Part shown: positions 34,188-46,100 of the stretch, one piece after another
How positions within the stretch are numbered: position 1 is the first letter of the stretch
Layout: the number at the start of each line of letters is the position of its first letter
Assembly (NCBI GenBank): GCA_017515325.1
Contig: JAFWGA010000044.1
Coordinates: forward strand, 1 to 64,000
Source: Blautia sp.
Lineage (GTDB): Bacteria; Bacillota; Clostridia; Lachnospirales; Lachnospiraceae
Length of the DNA stretch: 64,000 nt
Direction of reading: 5' to 3'
Notes under the pieces: generated by a model
The model's input: only the letters and a program-made list of their open reading frames with translations
The model's database searches: none
What the model was told of the DNA's origin: nothing
Program-made: the position numbers and the translations under genes

Positions 34188-37100
34188 GTGGTCGGCCCGG
34201 TGAAGGATACGCTTCTTCCCAAGGTCGAGGAGATTCTGAAAGACGAACCCACCGGGGAGAGAATCGGGACGGCGCTGGAAATGCTGCCTTTCAACAACAG
34301 CAGCCAGAATGGGGAACAGAACGAGGAAGAGGAGGAAGAAGAGGAAGAGAAGGAAGATGAGCCTCTGCATCCCGACGATCTCTTTGAGGACAAGGAAAAG
34401 AGCGAAGAGAAGGTTGATACCGAGGATATCATAAAGGATGTCAAGGGCGGCACAGAAGGAACCGACTCCGGCAAAGACAAGAAAAAGAACGTGATTGCCG
34501 GCGCGGTGGCAGTCACTGTGGTGGAAAACCGCAGCCAGGCGCTGACGGATGATGGCGCGACAGTAATCGCCGGCAGAAATGCCGACGTGGCATCCTCGAT
34601 GAAGACCGATGTCTCCACCTCCGGGGATGGACGCGCGGCAGGTCCTGCCGGTACCGATGTGGACACCGCCCTGGGAGCGGGGATCGCGGTGGCCGTAGTG
34701 GACGGCGAAAGCCGTGCCGACGTTAAAGGCAGCGTATCTGCCGAGGGCAATGTGAATGTCACATCGGCTTCCACCGGCAAGGTCAAGACTGATGCCAAGG
34801 CCGGGTACAGCAAGGGCGACATCGGCATTGGCGGCGCGGTGGCCGTCCAGATAGCGTCGCTGGACAGCAAGGCACTGGCGCATAACACCGTTGACATCAA
34901 GACAGACGGCATCCTGAGTATGGATGCTGATACGGACGTTAGCTTCTCAGTAAACTCCGACGCATCCGGAAAGACGAGTAAAAACGCAGGCATCGGCGCA
35001 GGCGTTGCGGTGGCTGTGGGCGGCGCGGATACCTACGCTGCCATCCAGGACGGCGCGAAGCTGAGCGCAAAAACTGAGAGCGGGAGTGTCGGGGGCGTTT
35101 CCGCGACTGCGGCCAGTAAGCTGCTTGATTTTATGAAAGCGTTAAGCGGCGCAGCGGGGGGTACCTCCGTGGTTCCCGCAGCAGTGGTGAATGTAACCGG
35201 CACCGAAACACAGGCCTATCTGGGCAGGATCAGCGATGGTCCTATGGAAATCAAGGGTGATGTGAAGGCTTCGGCCAAAACGGATGCTGTCCATCAAATG
35301 AAAGCGGACGCCTATGCCTCCGGCAAAGGCACAGCCGTTGGCACGGGCATCAGCGTTTCCGTGGTCTCCGACGTGGCCAATGCCAGGCTGAACCAGAGTG
35401 TAAACGCGAAAAATGTCACTGTGGACAGCACGACGACCAGCAGTGTGACAAATAACGTCAAAGCTGCCTCTTCCGGCGGCAGGAAGGATCAGAATAAGGA
35501 TGCGGATAAGCAGGCGGACGGCCTGGCGGATGCTGCGGGCAAACTGGCGGAGAAAAACAAATCCAAGAGCGTTTCCCCAGACCAGATCGAAAAAGCCAAA
35601 TCCGAAAATCGCCAGCAGGCTCAAACCAGCGAAGGCAGCATAGGCGTTGCGGGGGCTGTGGTGGTGAACGTGCAGAACAGCGCGGCTGTTTCCCTGATTC
35701 TGGAGGGCGTGAACGTGAAGGCCGCTGAAACCCTTGCGGTGACGGCGCAAAACGGCACAACATCCAAGGTCATGGCCGACGCCAGCACCACCAATTCTGA
35801 CATCGGCGTGGGAGCGGGCGTGGCTGTGAATATCATCGGACTCAAAAACATCGCCAGAATCAGCGACGGCGAAATCGAAGCCGCCGTCTTTAAGGTGACC
35901 GCGAACACGAAGCTGAACAAGGCGGAGGAACTCGATGACAAGGAAGTCCTGCGCAGGAAAATCGAGGAAGACGTGGAAGGCTTCATTGACGAGCTCCTGA
36001 AAGAAACGGGCATCAATCAGTTCATGACCCCTGAAAAGGTGGAGGAACTCAAAGCCAGTATGCGTGTTGGACTTCAGGAGCTGGCAGGAGAACTGTCTCA
36101 GCTGAATATCGAAGAAATCAAGACCCGGATCATCAAGGAGCTTCGCGGCGCGGCAAACAAAGCCCTGTTCAGCGTGAGCAGTGAGATCATCAGCGCGTTA
36201 AGCGAACAGTTTGACCTGTTCCTGAAATCAAAGCCAAAGACGACAGGCCACGTGATCGATACCCAGGCCGTTTCCGGCGCGGGCGTTCGCGACGTGGGCG
36301 TGGCGGGCAGCGTGGCGATTACCGTGTTGAACGCGGAAACCAGCGCCACAATTGCCGATATGTCAGAGGGCGGCAGTACCGGCAGGATTAAAGTGACCAA
36401 TGATATGACAGTGGACGCCGACGAATTGCGTTCGGTCAACAACGTAGCTTCCGCGGCGATTGACAAGAAGGGAAAGGCGGTGGCGAACAAAAACGCCTCA
36501 ATCACTCAGATCATGGACGCGGTCAGCGGCAATGATGCGGAATCCATTGCGAAAAACAGCATAGGTAACGTCAAACTCACCGTGGGTGTGGGTGGGACAG
36601 CCGAAATCAACAAGGAGGACGAAGATTCCAACCGGCCCAGGATGTACATCAAGCTGAAGGACGGCTACCAGATGCCTGCGGATAACAAGGTGTTCTATTC
36701 CTTCGATGACGGCAGCGGGTTTGAGACAAGCGGGGATCTGACCGCCCAGAAGGATTCAGACGGCCGCTGGTACGTGGACACAGATATCGAAGAGTTTTCC
36801 AAGGGCATCCTGACATCCCAGATTTCTCTGGAGGTGAGGCCTGTGGCAATTGAATACGCCGTGCCCGCTCCCTCCGTTCTGACCACGGATAGTGAAGAAT
36901 CCGGCAAGGTAACGTACAAAGCCGGCGGCATCGGACCATTGGACGGCAAGCTGACTGCCCACGTGGGGGACAGAGTAGAAGTCAGAATAGAGAAAAAACC
37001 GGGCCGTATGGTATCGAAAATCTTTTACGGCTACACCGATAAGGACGGAAGCTACAAGGAAGCGCAGCTGGCCCGCGGCAGCGAAAACGACAAGGAAATC

Positions 37101-40100
37101 ATCTATGTGTTCGATATGCCTGCCGCCAACCTCGAGCGTTTTGTGGTGGCGTTTGACGACGCGGCCGAACAGTCCGCTGCCAGCACAAAGGACGGAACGG
37201 GCAGGAGCGTTGGCGTAGGCGCGGCTTTCTCTATGGTGTACGGCGAAAGCAAAACCGCAGCAAAAATCGGCGTGCGCAGTTCTATTGACGCGGGCGAGCT
37301 GAGCGTGACCGCCGCTTCCAGCCATGAGGAAGACATCGCCAGTGTGGCGGGCACCGATCCTTTGACCGGCCAGGCCGATCTGAACGGCGTTAAGGATATT
37401 GCCGTAGACGCCTCCGTTGCACTGAATATGATGGATAACCAGATCAAGGCCGCTGTTAACGAGACAACGCCCGTGATCACCAACGGTCACGGTGAAAATG
37501 ACGAACAGAATAACGGCGATCTGACAGTAACCGCCGGGGAAACATCCCGCACCAAAACCACTGCCAGTGCATTCAGCGCGGGCGATCGGACGGCAGTTGG
37601 CGCGAGCGCGGTCGTCAATATCGCTTCTACCGCCGTGGACGTCGAAATAGCAGGTGGTCAAATGGCAACCGGCAGTGTGAATGTCAGCGCCAACAGCCAT
37701 AACGAAGATAATACCCATGCCATAGCCACGGCCATGGGCGCGGATATCGCAAACAACCTGAAAAAACTGGGGCAGACCACGGAGGAAATAAAAAAGAAAG
37801 CCAACAGTCTGCTGAATGGTTCTATTGTTGACAGCCTCGACAAGGATGGCAAAAGAGGCGAGAACAAGACTGCTGACATGATCAACGACAGGCTGGACGA
37901 GAAGAAGAAGGAAGGCGCGGCGGATGCCAGCTCCTACAATTCCCTGTCCTCCAACGTGCTGCGCACCCAGGACGCGAAAACCGAGGGCCAGGACGCGGGC
38001 GGCGAGGGCACGAAAGAAGCGCAGGAGCAGATCGAGGCCAACACCGGCACTGCCACCGGAAACGTGGGCGGCGACACCAAGACCAAGGTGCAGGTCGCCG
38101 CAGCCGTGGGCGTTACCGTAGCTTCTCACGAGGCTGCTGTGAAGATCGGCAATATCAAGGCAGGCGGATCGATCAGTGCTGCTGCCGAAAACACTGGTAA
38201 TTTCAATACATTGGGTACCGGTGCGGCTATGTCCTTTGCGGAACACGCCGACTCCATCGCCTTAGGCGCGGCCGTCAGTGTCAACAAAAATACGGCAAAG
38301 GTGAACACCGGCAATCTGAACGGGGGTGACATATCCGTTTCCTCCAGGCTGACCCAGAATATGGACGGGGACTACCTTGGAAAGCTGGCGGCTCAGTCAT
38401 TATCCGGCTCCGTGGCGGGCAATGGCTCTCATTTCTCCCTTTCCGGCGCGGTGAGCGTGGTGGACAGCCAGGCGAAGTCCACCGTGGACATGGCAGGCAA
38501 AAAAATCCAGGGCGGCCAGGTAGCCTTCGAAGCCACCGAAAAATCCAAGCTGGCGGCACGTGCAGGCGGCGTGAGCCTGTCGAAGGGTTCCAGTCTGGGC
38601 ATGGGCATCGCCAGCACCACCATCGTGAGCGCAAACGACGTCACCGCCTCTGTGGGCGACAATGTGGAAATTACTGCCGATTCCTTCCGGCTGAACGCCG
38701 AGAAACAGGCCGTCACCGACGAGGATTTCAAGCAGCTGATCAATCTGCGCGACCTGATCACCGATTCCAGCGCGATGACCGACGAGCAGCGAGCCAAAGC
38801 TGAAACCGGCCTGATCGACATGCACAAGGCCGACGATGGCAGCTATACAATCGATGTCAATCTTTCCAGCGAAAAGCTGCTGAACGCTGTGGAAGGGCTG
38901 AACTTCCTGTCCTCCCAGAATACTTATGCGGAAGCCATCGCAGGCTCCATCGCCTCGGGCAACACCGACGCGAACCTTGCAGGCTCCTTCGCTGTGGCCG
39001 TTACCGACAACAATGTCCATGCCCGGCTGGGCGACGGCGTGGTCATCAACGCCAAGGGTGGCGATGTAAGCGTGACCGCCGCTGATGGCACAACCACCCG
39101 CATCATCGCGGGCAGCCTGGCCGCAGCCCCGGCCAAGACCAGCGTAGGCGTTACCGAGGCCGTGCTGATAAACTCCGACAAGGCTTCGGCTCAGACCGGT
39201 GCTGACAGCAGGATTAACGCCTACTCGATTACCCACACAGCCGAACAGACCGGAGATGCGCAGGTGTTTACTGCGGCTATGGCAGTGGCGGCGGGCGCTG
39301 AGGCTGACGCCGCCGCAGGCGGAGCGGTCAACGTCATTATCAACAAGAGCGCTGCGGAAAGCAGAATCGGCGATTCTGCCGTCCTCAATACCGTTGACAG
39401 CAGTTCCGATATGGACGGCAGTATTGATATTCACAGCAATGTCAAGTATGACCTGATGCTGATCTCCGGTTCCGCCAATGTGACAACCGGTGGGACGATC
39501 GCGGCAGGCGGCACGGTCAACGTGATTGTGGACAAAGCCGAAGCCAGGACCAGGATCGGTGAAAAGACCAGCATCGACGCTGACGACAGCCTCAATATTG
39601 CCTCTGATGTATCCGATCAGTTGATTTCCGGCGCAGCGTCCGCTTCTGTGGCCGCTTCTGCCAGTGGCATGTCCGGCGCTGGCGCGGTGAATGTCATGGT
39701 TTCCAGGTCCTTGGCCGATACAACCATCGGGAAGGGTGCTGAGGTTAAGACCGAGTATCATGACCTGAAGATAAACGCCAACAATGACGCCTGGATGCTC
39801 AACGCCTCCCTGGCAGCGGCAGGCAGCGGCAGCATCGCCATAGGCGGCGCGTTCAATGTGAACGTATTCGACCGACAGGCTATCGTGAATGTGGAAGAAA
39901 GCTCACTGAGTTCTCACAGGGATCTCTTTGTCCAGTCCAGCGGCAGGGATACCGACATCATGGCGGGGCTGGCTCTGGCCGGGAGCATTTCCGGCGCGGT
40001 GCTTTCCGGCAACACGGACGTGATGGTGGAAAGCAACCGCATTCATACCGTTTTTGCCGACGGCGTCTTAGCCAGCGCAAAAGGCAATGCAGTCCTCGAA

Positions 40101-43100
40101 TCCTATTACAGCGATTATACCCTTGATGCGGCAGGCAGCATTACCGGCTCCTATTCCGGCCCCACCATCGGCGTGACCGGTCTGGTCATGGTGAAGAACA
40201 ACGATGTGCGTACACAATTGGGAGCCGGCACAGTCAATTCGTTTGTCAGTGGCGACGGCAGCGTTACAACCCTGAACGGTGAAGCAGTCAGCGGCCTTTA
40301 TGTGGGCGCGAATGCCGTTGAGACTCTCTTCCTGGCTGCAGCGGGCGTAGCCTTATCCGGCAGCGCGTCAGTCAACGGCGTGGTGGATGTGCTGGTCAAT
40401 AACAACAGCGTCATAGCCGACGCCTCGAAGGCCGTTCTCAGCGCCGATACAAGCAGCATTGCCGTCAAGGCCGCCGATGACACAAGACATCTCCTTCTTG
40501 CAGGTGGGGTCAACACTTCCGTCAGCTCGGGCGTGGGCGCTTCCGTTGCGACGCTCGTATCCAATAAGACGGTAAAAGCCCTGGCACACGACATGACCGC
40601 AAACAGCGATATCATCGTTCAGGCCGATAACCGTGACGACGTGTCCATGCTCGCGCTTAGCGCTGGCATCAGTGGCAGCGCAGCCGTAGCAATTGGTGCG
40701 GCGGTTCAGGTGCTGAGCAGCAGCGCCATTGCCGAGATCGATGGCGCGGTGACTGTCCACGGAGGCGGTGTAAACGTCAGCTCGGACAATACCGCAAATC
40801 TCAGCAATACCGCGCTGGCGCTCGGTATCGGCGGAAACGTTGCGGTCACCCCCGTGGGCGTAGTCACAGTGTTTGGGGGCGAGAGCCGGGCTGACATCAA
40901 ATCCGGCAGCATGATCGAAACGGTAAACGATGTGGCGATCAAAGCCGCCGGCAATAAGTCCATCGGCCTGTACTCCATCGGTGCGGCAGCCGGCGGTACG
41001 GCAGCTGTTTCCGGTACGGCCAACGTGCTGATCGCCCGCGATGTGACCCGCGCCCTGGTGGAGCGTGACGCCAGCATTCATTCTGACAAGGGTTCTTTGA
41101 ATCTCGATGCGACAGGCGATTATCGTCTCACCTCCGCCACTGCGGCGGTCGGGGCGGCTGCTACGGTCGGCGTCGCGGTGAACGCCGTGGTCAGCATCCT
41201 TAAAAGCAGTACTGTTGCCGAATTGGGCGGCAAGGCAGACGTGGCGGGCGACGTGAACATCAGGTCCGGCGCCGTGCGTGATGTGGCGAACTTTGGCGCG
41301 AACTTAAGCGCGGGAACAGTTGGCGTGGGTGTGAACGCAATGGTGCTTGTCTCCGGTACAAAGATGAGCCAGGACGCAGCCGACATGATCGCCTATGGCA
41401 ATTCCGACAGCAAGAACGATAACAGCAGAACCTTCGATGCCGCTGCATTCCTTAAAACGGACGGTATCCTCCAGGAACGGACCGAATATGAGCGCGACGA
41501 GAATGGCGATTACGTGCTCAACGAGGACGGCAGCCGCAAGACAAAAAAGGTTTCCAACATTGATACCGACGCGATTTCCGACGATCTTTCGGGCAACGGC
41601 CACTATGAGAGCCAACAGCAGGTGGGCTCCACCACCGGCGATGGCGACAGCAGGCAGGGCATTTTTGACGGTGCTTCCGGCTATCGCAGTGGAGATTTCG
41701 ACGATCCGGACTTCGACGACAACGGCAAGGTACAGCGCGGTGAGAATCTCGGTGTCAATCCGGATGGCTCCCAGGCTGATCTGGATACACAGGACGTGAA
41801 AAACGCCAAAGCGATCAACAGCTACACCTACGAAGGCGAGCCGGAAGACGCTGTGATCGCGCGGATCACCAAAGACGGCAGTATCAGCAAGGCGGAAAAC
41901 GTCACCATCGAGGCCGTGCAGCCTGTCACTGCCGATATGCTTGGCGTTTCCGGCAGCGGTGCGGCCATCGGTGTGGGCGTCACCACCGCCGTGGCGATCC
42001 TGCACAGCAATGCCCTGGCTGAAAGCCTCGGCAGCATCCAGAAGGTAAGTGGCGACGTTTCCCTTTCTGCGAAATCCGTTTCCAACGGCGACGTTTCCGA
42101 TCAGGCTGAGGCGCTCAATAATGTGCTTAACGGCCTGGTTCCCGACAGCGGTGGCATCAGGGTCGTCGGAGCGGCTCTGGGGGCAGGTGCTGTGGGTGTG
42201 GCAGTCGGCGCTTCCGTGGCTCTCACGGACAACGTGACTGCAGCAACCCTGGGCGGTACCGTAGAAAAGGCAAACAATATCAATGTCAGCGGTACCCATG
42301 ATTACGGTCATGTTGTGGCTGCCACCGGCACATTAACGGCCGGCGCCATCGCTGTCGGGGCTGCCGTCGCCGTGGCACAGACGGAAGGCGAGGTCTGTGC
42401 GGGGATCAACGGCAACGTCACTGCCGACGGCGATCTGAACGTAACGACCGAATCCAAAGTCAGCGCTGAGGCACTTACGGCTACCGCCGGAGCCGGCGCA
42501 ATCGCCGTGAACGCGGGTGTGGCTCTTGCAATCAATCGCCTGGCGCAGAATACCGGCATCTCAGGCGCGAGTGTCAGGGCGCTTAACGTTAATGTCAAAG
42601 CAAGCTCCGATAGCTCCGCCGACAGTGAGCTGTTGGGAGTATCCGTAGGAGGCGTGGGTGTGGCTCTGAGCGCAGCGGTTTCCCAGGTGAACGCGAAGCT
42701 GGATACCTATGTCAAAAACGCGGATGTGTCGGCAGCGAACGTGGAAGTATTCAGTGATGTGGCCAGCACCGCCATCCCGCGGATCCTGTCCATGGCGGCA
42801 GGTGGTGTGGCAGCGGGCGGCAATGTGCTGCTGGCCTTTAACGAAACGGAAAGTCATGCCCACATCACAGACAGTATCATCAAAGCAACCGATCTGTATG
42901 TGACCGCTGATCTGGCGGGCGAAGCCATCTCGAAGCTTACCGCGGAGCAGGTGGGCGCGATCGCCGCGGGCGTTTCCGTGAACTACGCGGATATGCGCGC
43001 CGACAACCGCGCCGTCGTGGAAAACAGTAATGTGACCGTTGATCACCTGAGTGTTGTCACAGGTAAGGGCGAACATAGCAGTACCATAGCCGTCGCCGAA

Positions 43101-46100
43101 AGCACGGCAGGCAATATAGGCCTGGCGACGGTCGGTGTGAACACGGCCATCGCCCGCAACAACACCAGGAGCTTCGCTGTTGTGAACTGCGACAACATTT
43201 ACGTCAAATGGAGCTTTTCGGTAGAGAGCACGGACAGCGTGGGAGCGAATGCAACCGTAAAGGGCACGGATATCGGCGGAGCCAGCACCGGCCTTAGCGT
43301 GGCTGTAGCGCTGAACGACGCAGAAACCCGCTCCCAGGTTAATCTGACCCAATTGGACGGTCTCTCCCCCGAGACTAACATTCGTGTGAACCATAATGCG
43401 GACACAAACGCAACGATCGTTACCGGCGGCGGCTCCCTGCTCGAAGCCAAAGCCAATGTGGGCGTGGCCTACGGCCGCTCAACCGCCGTCGTGGACGCAA
43501 GTATTGGCAAGATCAACACGCTTCTCATTAACGCTCTCAATGAATCGCGCAGTACGACCAACACCGTCATTACCAACGAATCCTTCGGTTTCATTTCCGC
43601 CGCCGTCATGGCCAGCGCAGCTTACAGCCAGGATCGGTTCGACTCGAGGCTGAAGCTGGGCAGCGGCGACAGCGGTGACATCAAAGTCAGCAATACGTAT
43701 GACATTTCCGCTAACGCGGACGTGACCCCCTCTGCAGGCGGCGTGAAGGCGTCTGTCGCCGAACTGGCTCTGAACCTTGCTATCGCCCGCAGCACCGCTT
43801 ACGCAGGCTCGCAGGTGACGGTCGAGAACGGCTCGGTGATCGCGGATTACGTAGAAGTTCTGACCAACGGCGGCAGCACTACCAATGCTGTCATTAATCC
43901 GGCAAAGGTGACGGTTTCCGGTGTGAATGTAGGTGCAAATTATGCCAATTCCGATCTGTCCATGACACAGGAAGCGAAGATTATCTTAAACGGCGGCAGC
44001 CTCGAGTATGATTACAGAGAAGGAAACATGGATGTGAAGGCTGTTTCCAGCAACGCCCAGGCCAATGCCAGTGTAGGCGCGGCGGGCGCGGACAGGAACA
44101 TTTCCATTTCTCTTATGAATTTAGCTGCCAGTCATGCCTACGCCAGGGAAAATCTGACCAGCACGGCGGGGATTTATGGCAAGGACAAGGGGGGGAAGGT
44201 GAAGGCTGGCAGCCTGAACGTGTATGCCGGCATGGCCGAGAGCGATCCGCAGGAAAAACTGACCGGGCAAAATGACCTGGTAAACAGCCTGGCTTCCGCC
44301 GTCAGCCAGGGGGCGCGCAATGTATCATTTCTTACACTGGGCAACCTGGAAACCCAGGCTTACAGCACCGACTGCTTCAGTGCAGAGCTGACAGGCGTGA
44401 ATGCGGAAGTTTCCAGGGACGCGGATATCCGCGCCGTGACCAACACGGTCAGCAACGCCTTCGGCGACGCGCCTGGCGATTATTCCATCATTGACAAGGG
44501 CATTTCCTACAACAATGCCTATGTGGGCTCCGAGGACAAGAAGGAGACCGCCCGGGTGCTGATCGGAAATGACGTGAAGCTGACCGCGAAGAGGAGCATA
44601 GCACTGAATGCCGAAAACAGGGGCAACGCAGAAGCCCGCCTGAAGAAGAACAACGGCTCGGTAATCAGCATTCAACATTCAAACCAACCCACCTACAGCT
44701 GGTACGACACTTCCGTTTTGATCGGCGACGGTGCACAGATCATTTCAGACGGTGTGCTGGACGTGCTGTCAAAAACCGCTTCGTGTGCGACGTCCAAGGT
44801 CGATGCCAATGCCCTGAGCCTGCTCATGAATACCGGCGTTATGAAGGGTGAAAACAATGTAAATGAAACCAACCAGGTGCTGATTGGCAAGCAGGCGAAC
44901 CTGAGCTCCCAGGGCGACATGACGATCCGTACCGACAGCACGGCTAAAGCGGCGGCAGAGACCAAATTCAGCAGTGAATTCAGCATTTACGACGATGTAG
45001 ATATCAAAGCAAACAACACCCTCAACCGCATAATGAAGCTCCGGGTGGACGACGGTGCGACCATCGATTCCAAGGGAAAGCTGTGGATTGAGAGCATCGC
45101 CGGCAATGGGGATAACATTGACACCCGCGCCAGCCAGCAAATCTCCAGTACGATATCTGGCGCCGATGCTAATGCTACGGTCAGCTCCAAGATCAATAAC
45201 ACCATCGATATTCGCGGAAATGTGAGCGCGGAAGGCGATATCGAGATCAAAGCGCTGAACTCGGGCGTTCAGGAGGATGGATCGAAAGGTTACTGGACCT
45301 ACGGAGCCGTGAATAACAGCAACTGGTTTGAGGTTTATAATGGGATCAGCTCCTTTGCCAAGGCAAATCTGGATTTCTATGCGACCGTCAACATCAATCG
45401 CGAAGGCAGCACGCCGATCACCATCAGCAGCGAAAATGGCCAGATCAACGTGCACGCGACCAATGATTACCTGCATACGGATAACTTTTCGGAACTGTAT
45501 AGCGGCGGCCTTACAGGCAGCATTGACAGCCATGCCGAATATACCCTCCATTTCGGTAATCAGATCTGGGTGGACAATACTGCATTCAACGGCAAGTCGG
45601 GCACGAACCTGCTTTCCAATTTTGGTGAGAGCTATTTCGCCTTCTTTAAAGCCCACCCGTACGCGAGCCTCATGGCTACTTATTATGGTTATGAGGGTGC
45701 TTACGTGCTGTTTTCCGGTGAGATGAACGCGGATATACGCACTGGCGACAAGAGCAAAGTCAGCGGTGGTGATGGTTTCGTTCACATAGCCAACAAAAAA
45801 ATAAATTATGAGTTGGATCCTGACTGTGACGGATCGCTTGTCGTCACTGACTCGGAGGAAACGAAAAATACGCATACGCGTAACGAATGGTGCGATTTCT
45901 GCCAAAAGGAAGAGGCGCATGACAAACCGCAGGATGAAACGCAAGACGAGTCGCAAGATGAAACGCAAGACGAGTCGCAAGATGAGACGCATGACGGATC
46001 GCAGGATAAGCCGCATAACGAGCCTCAAAACGAGCCATATAACGAAGCATATAACGAGACAAGTAACGAATCGCAGGATGAACGGCATAGCGAGGTGCAA

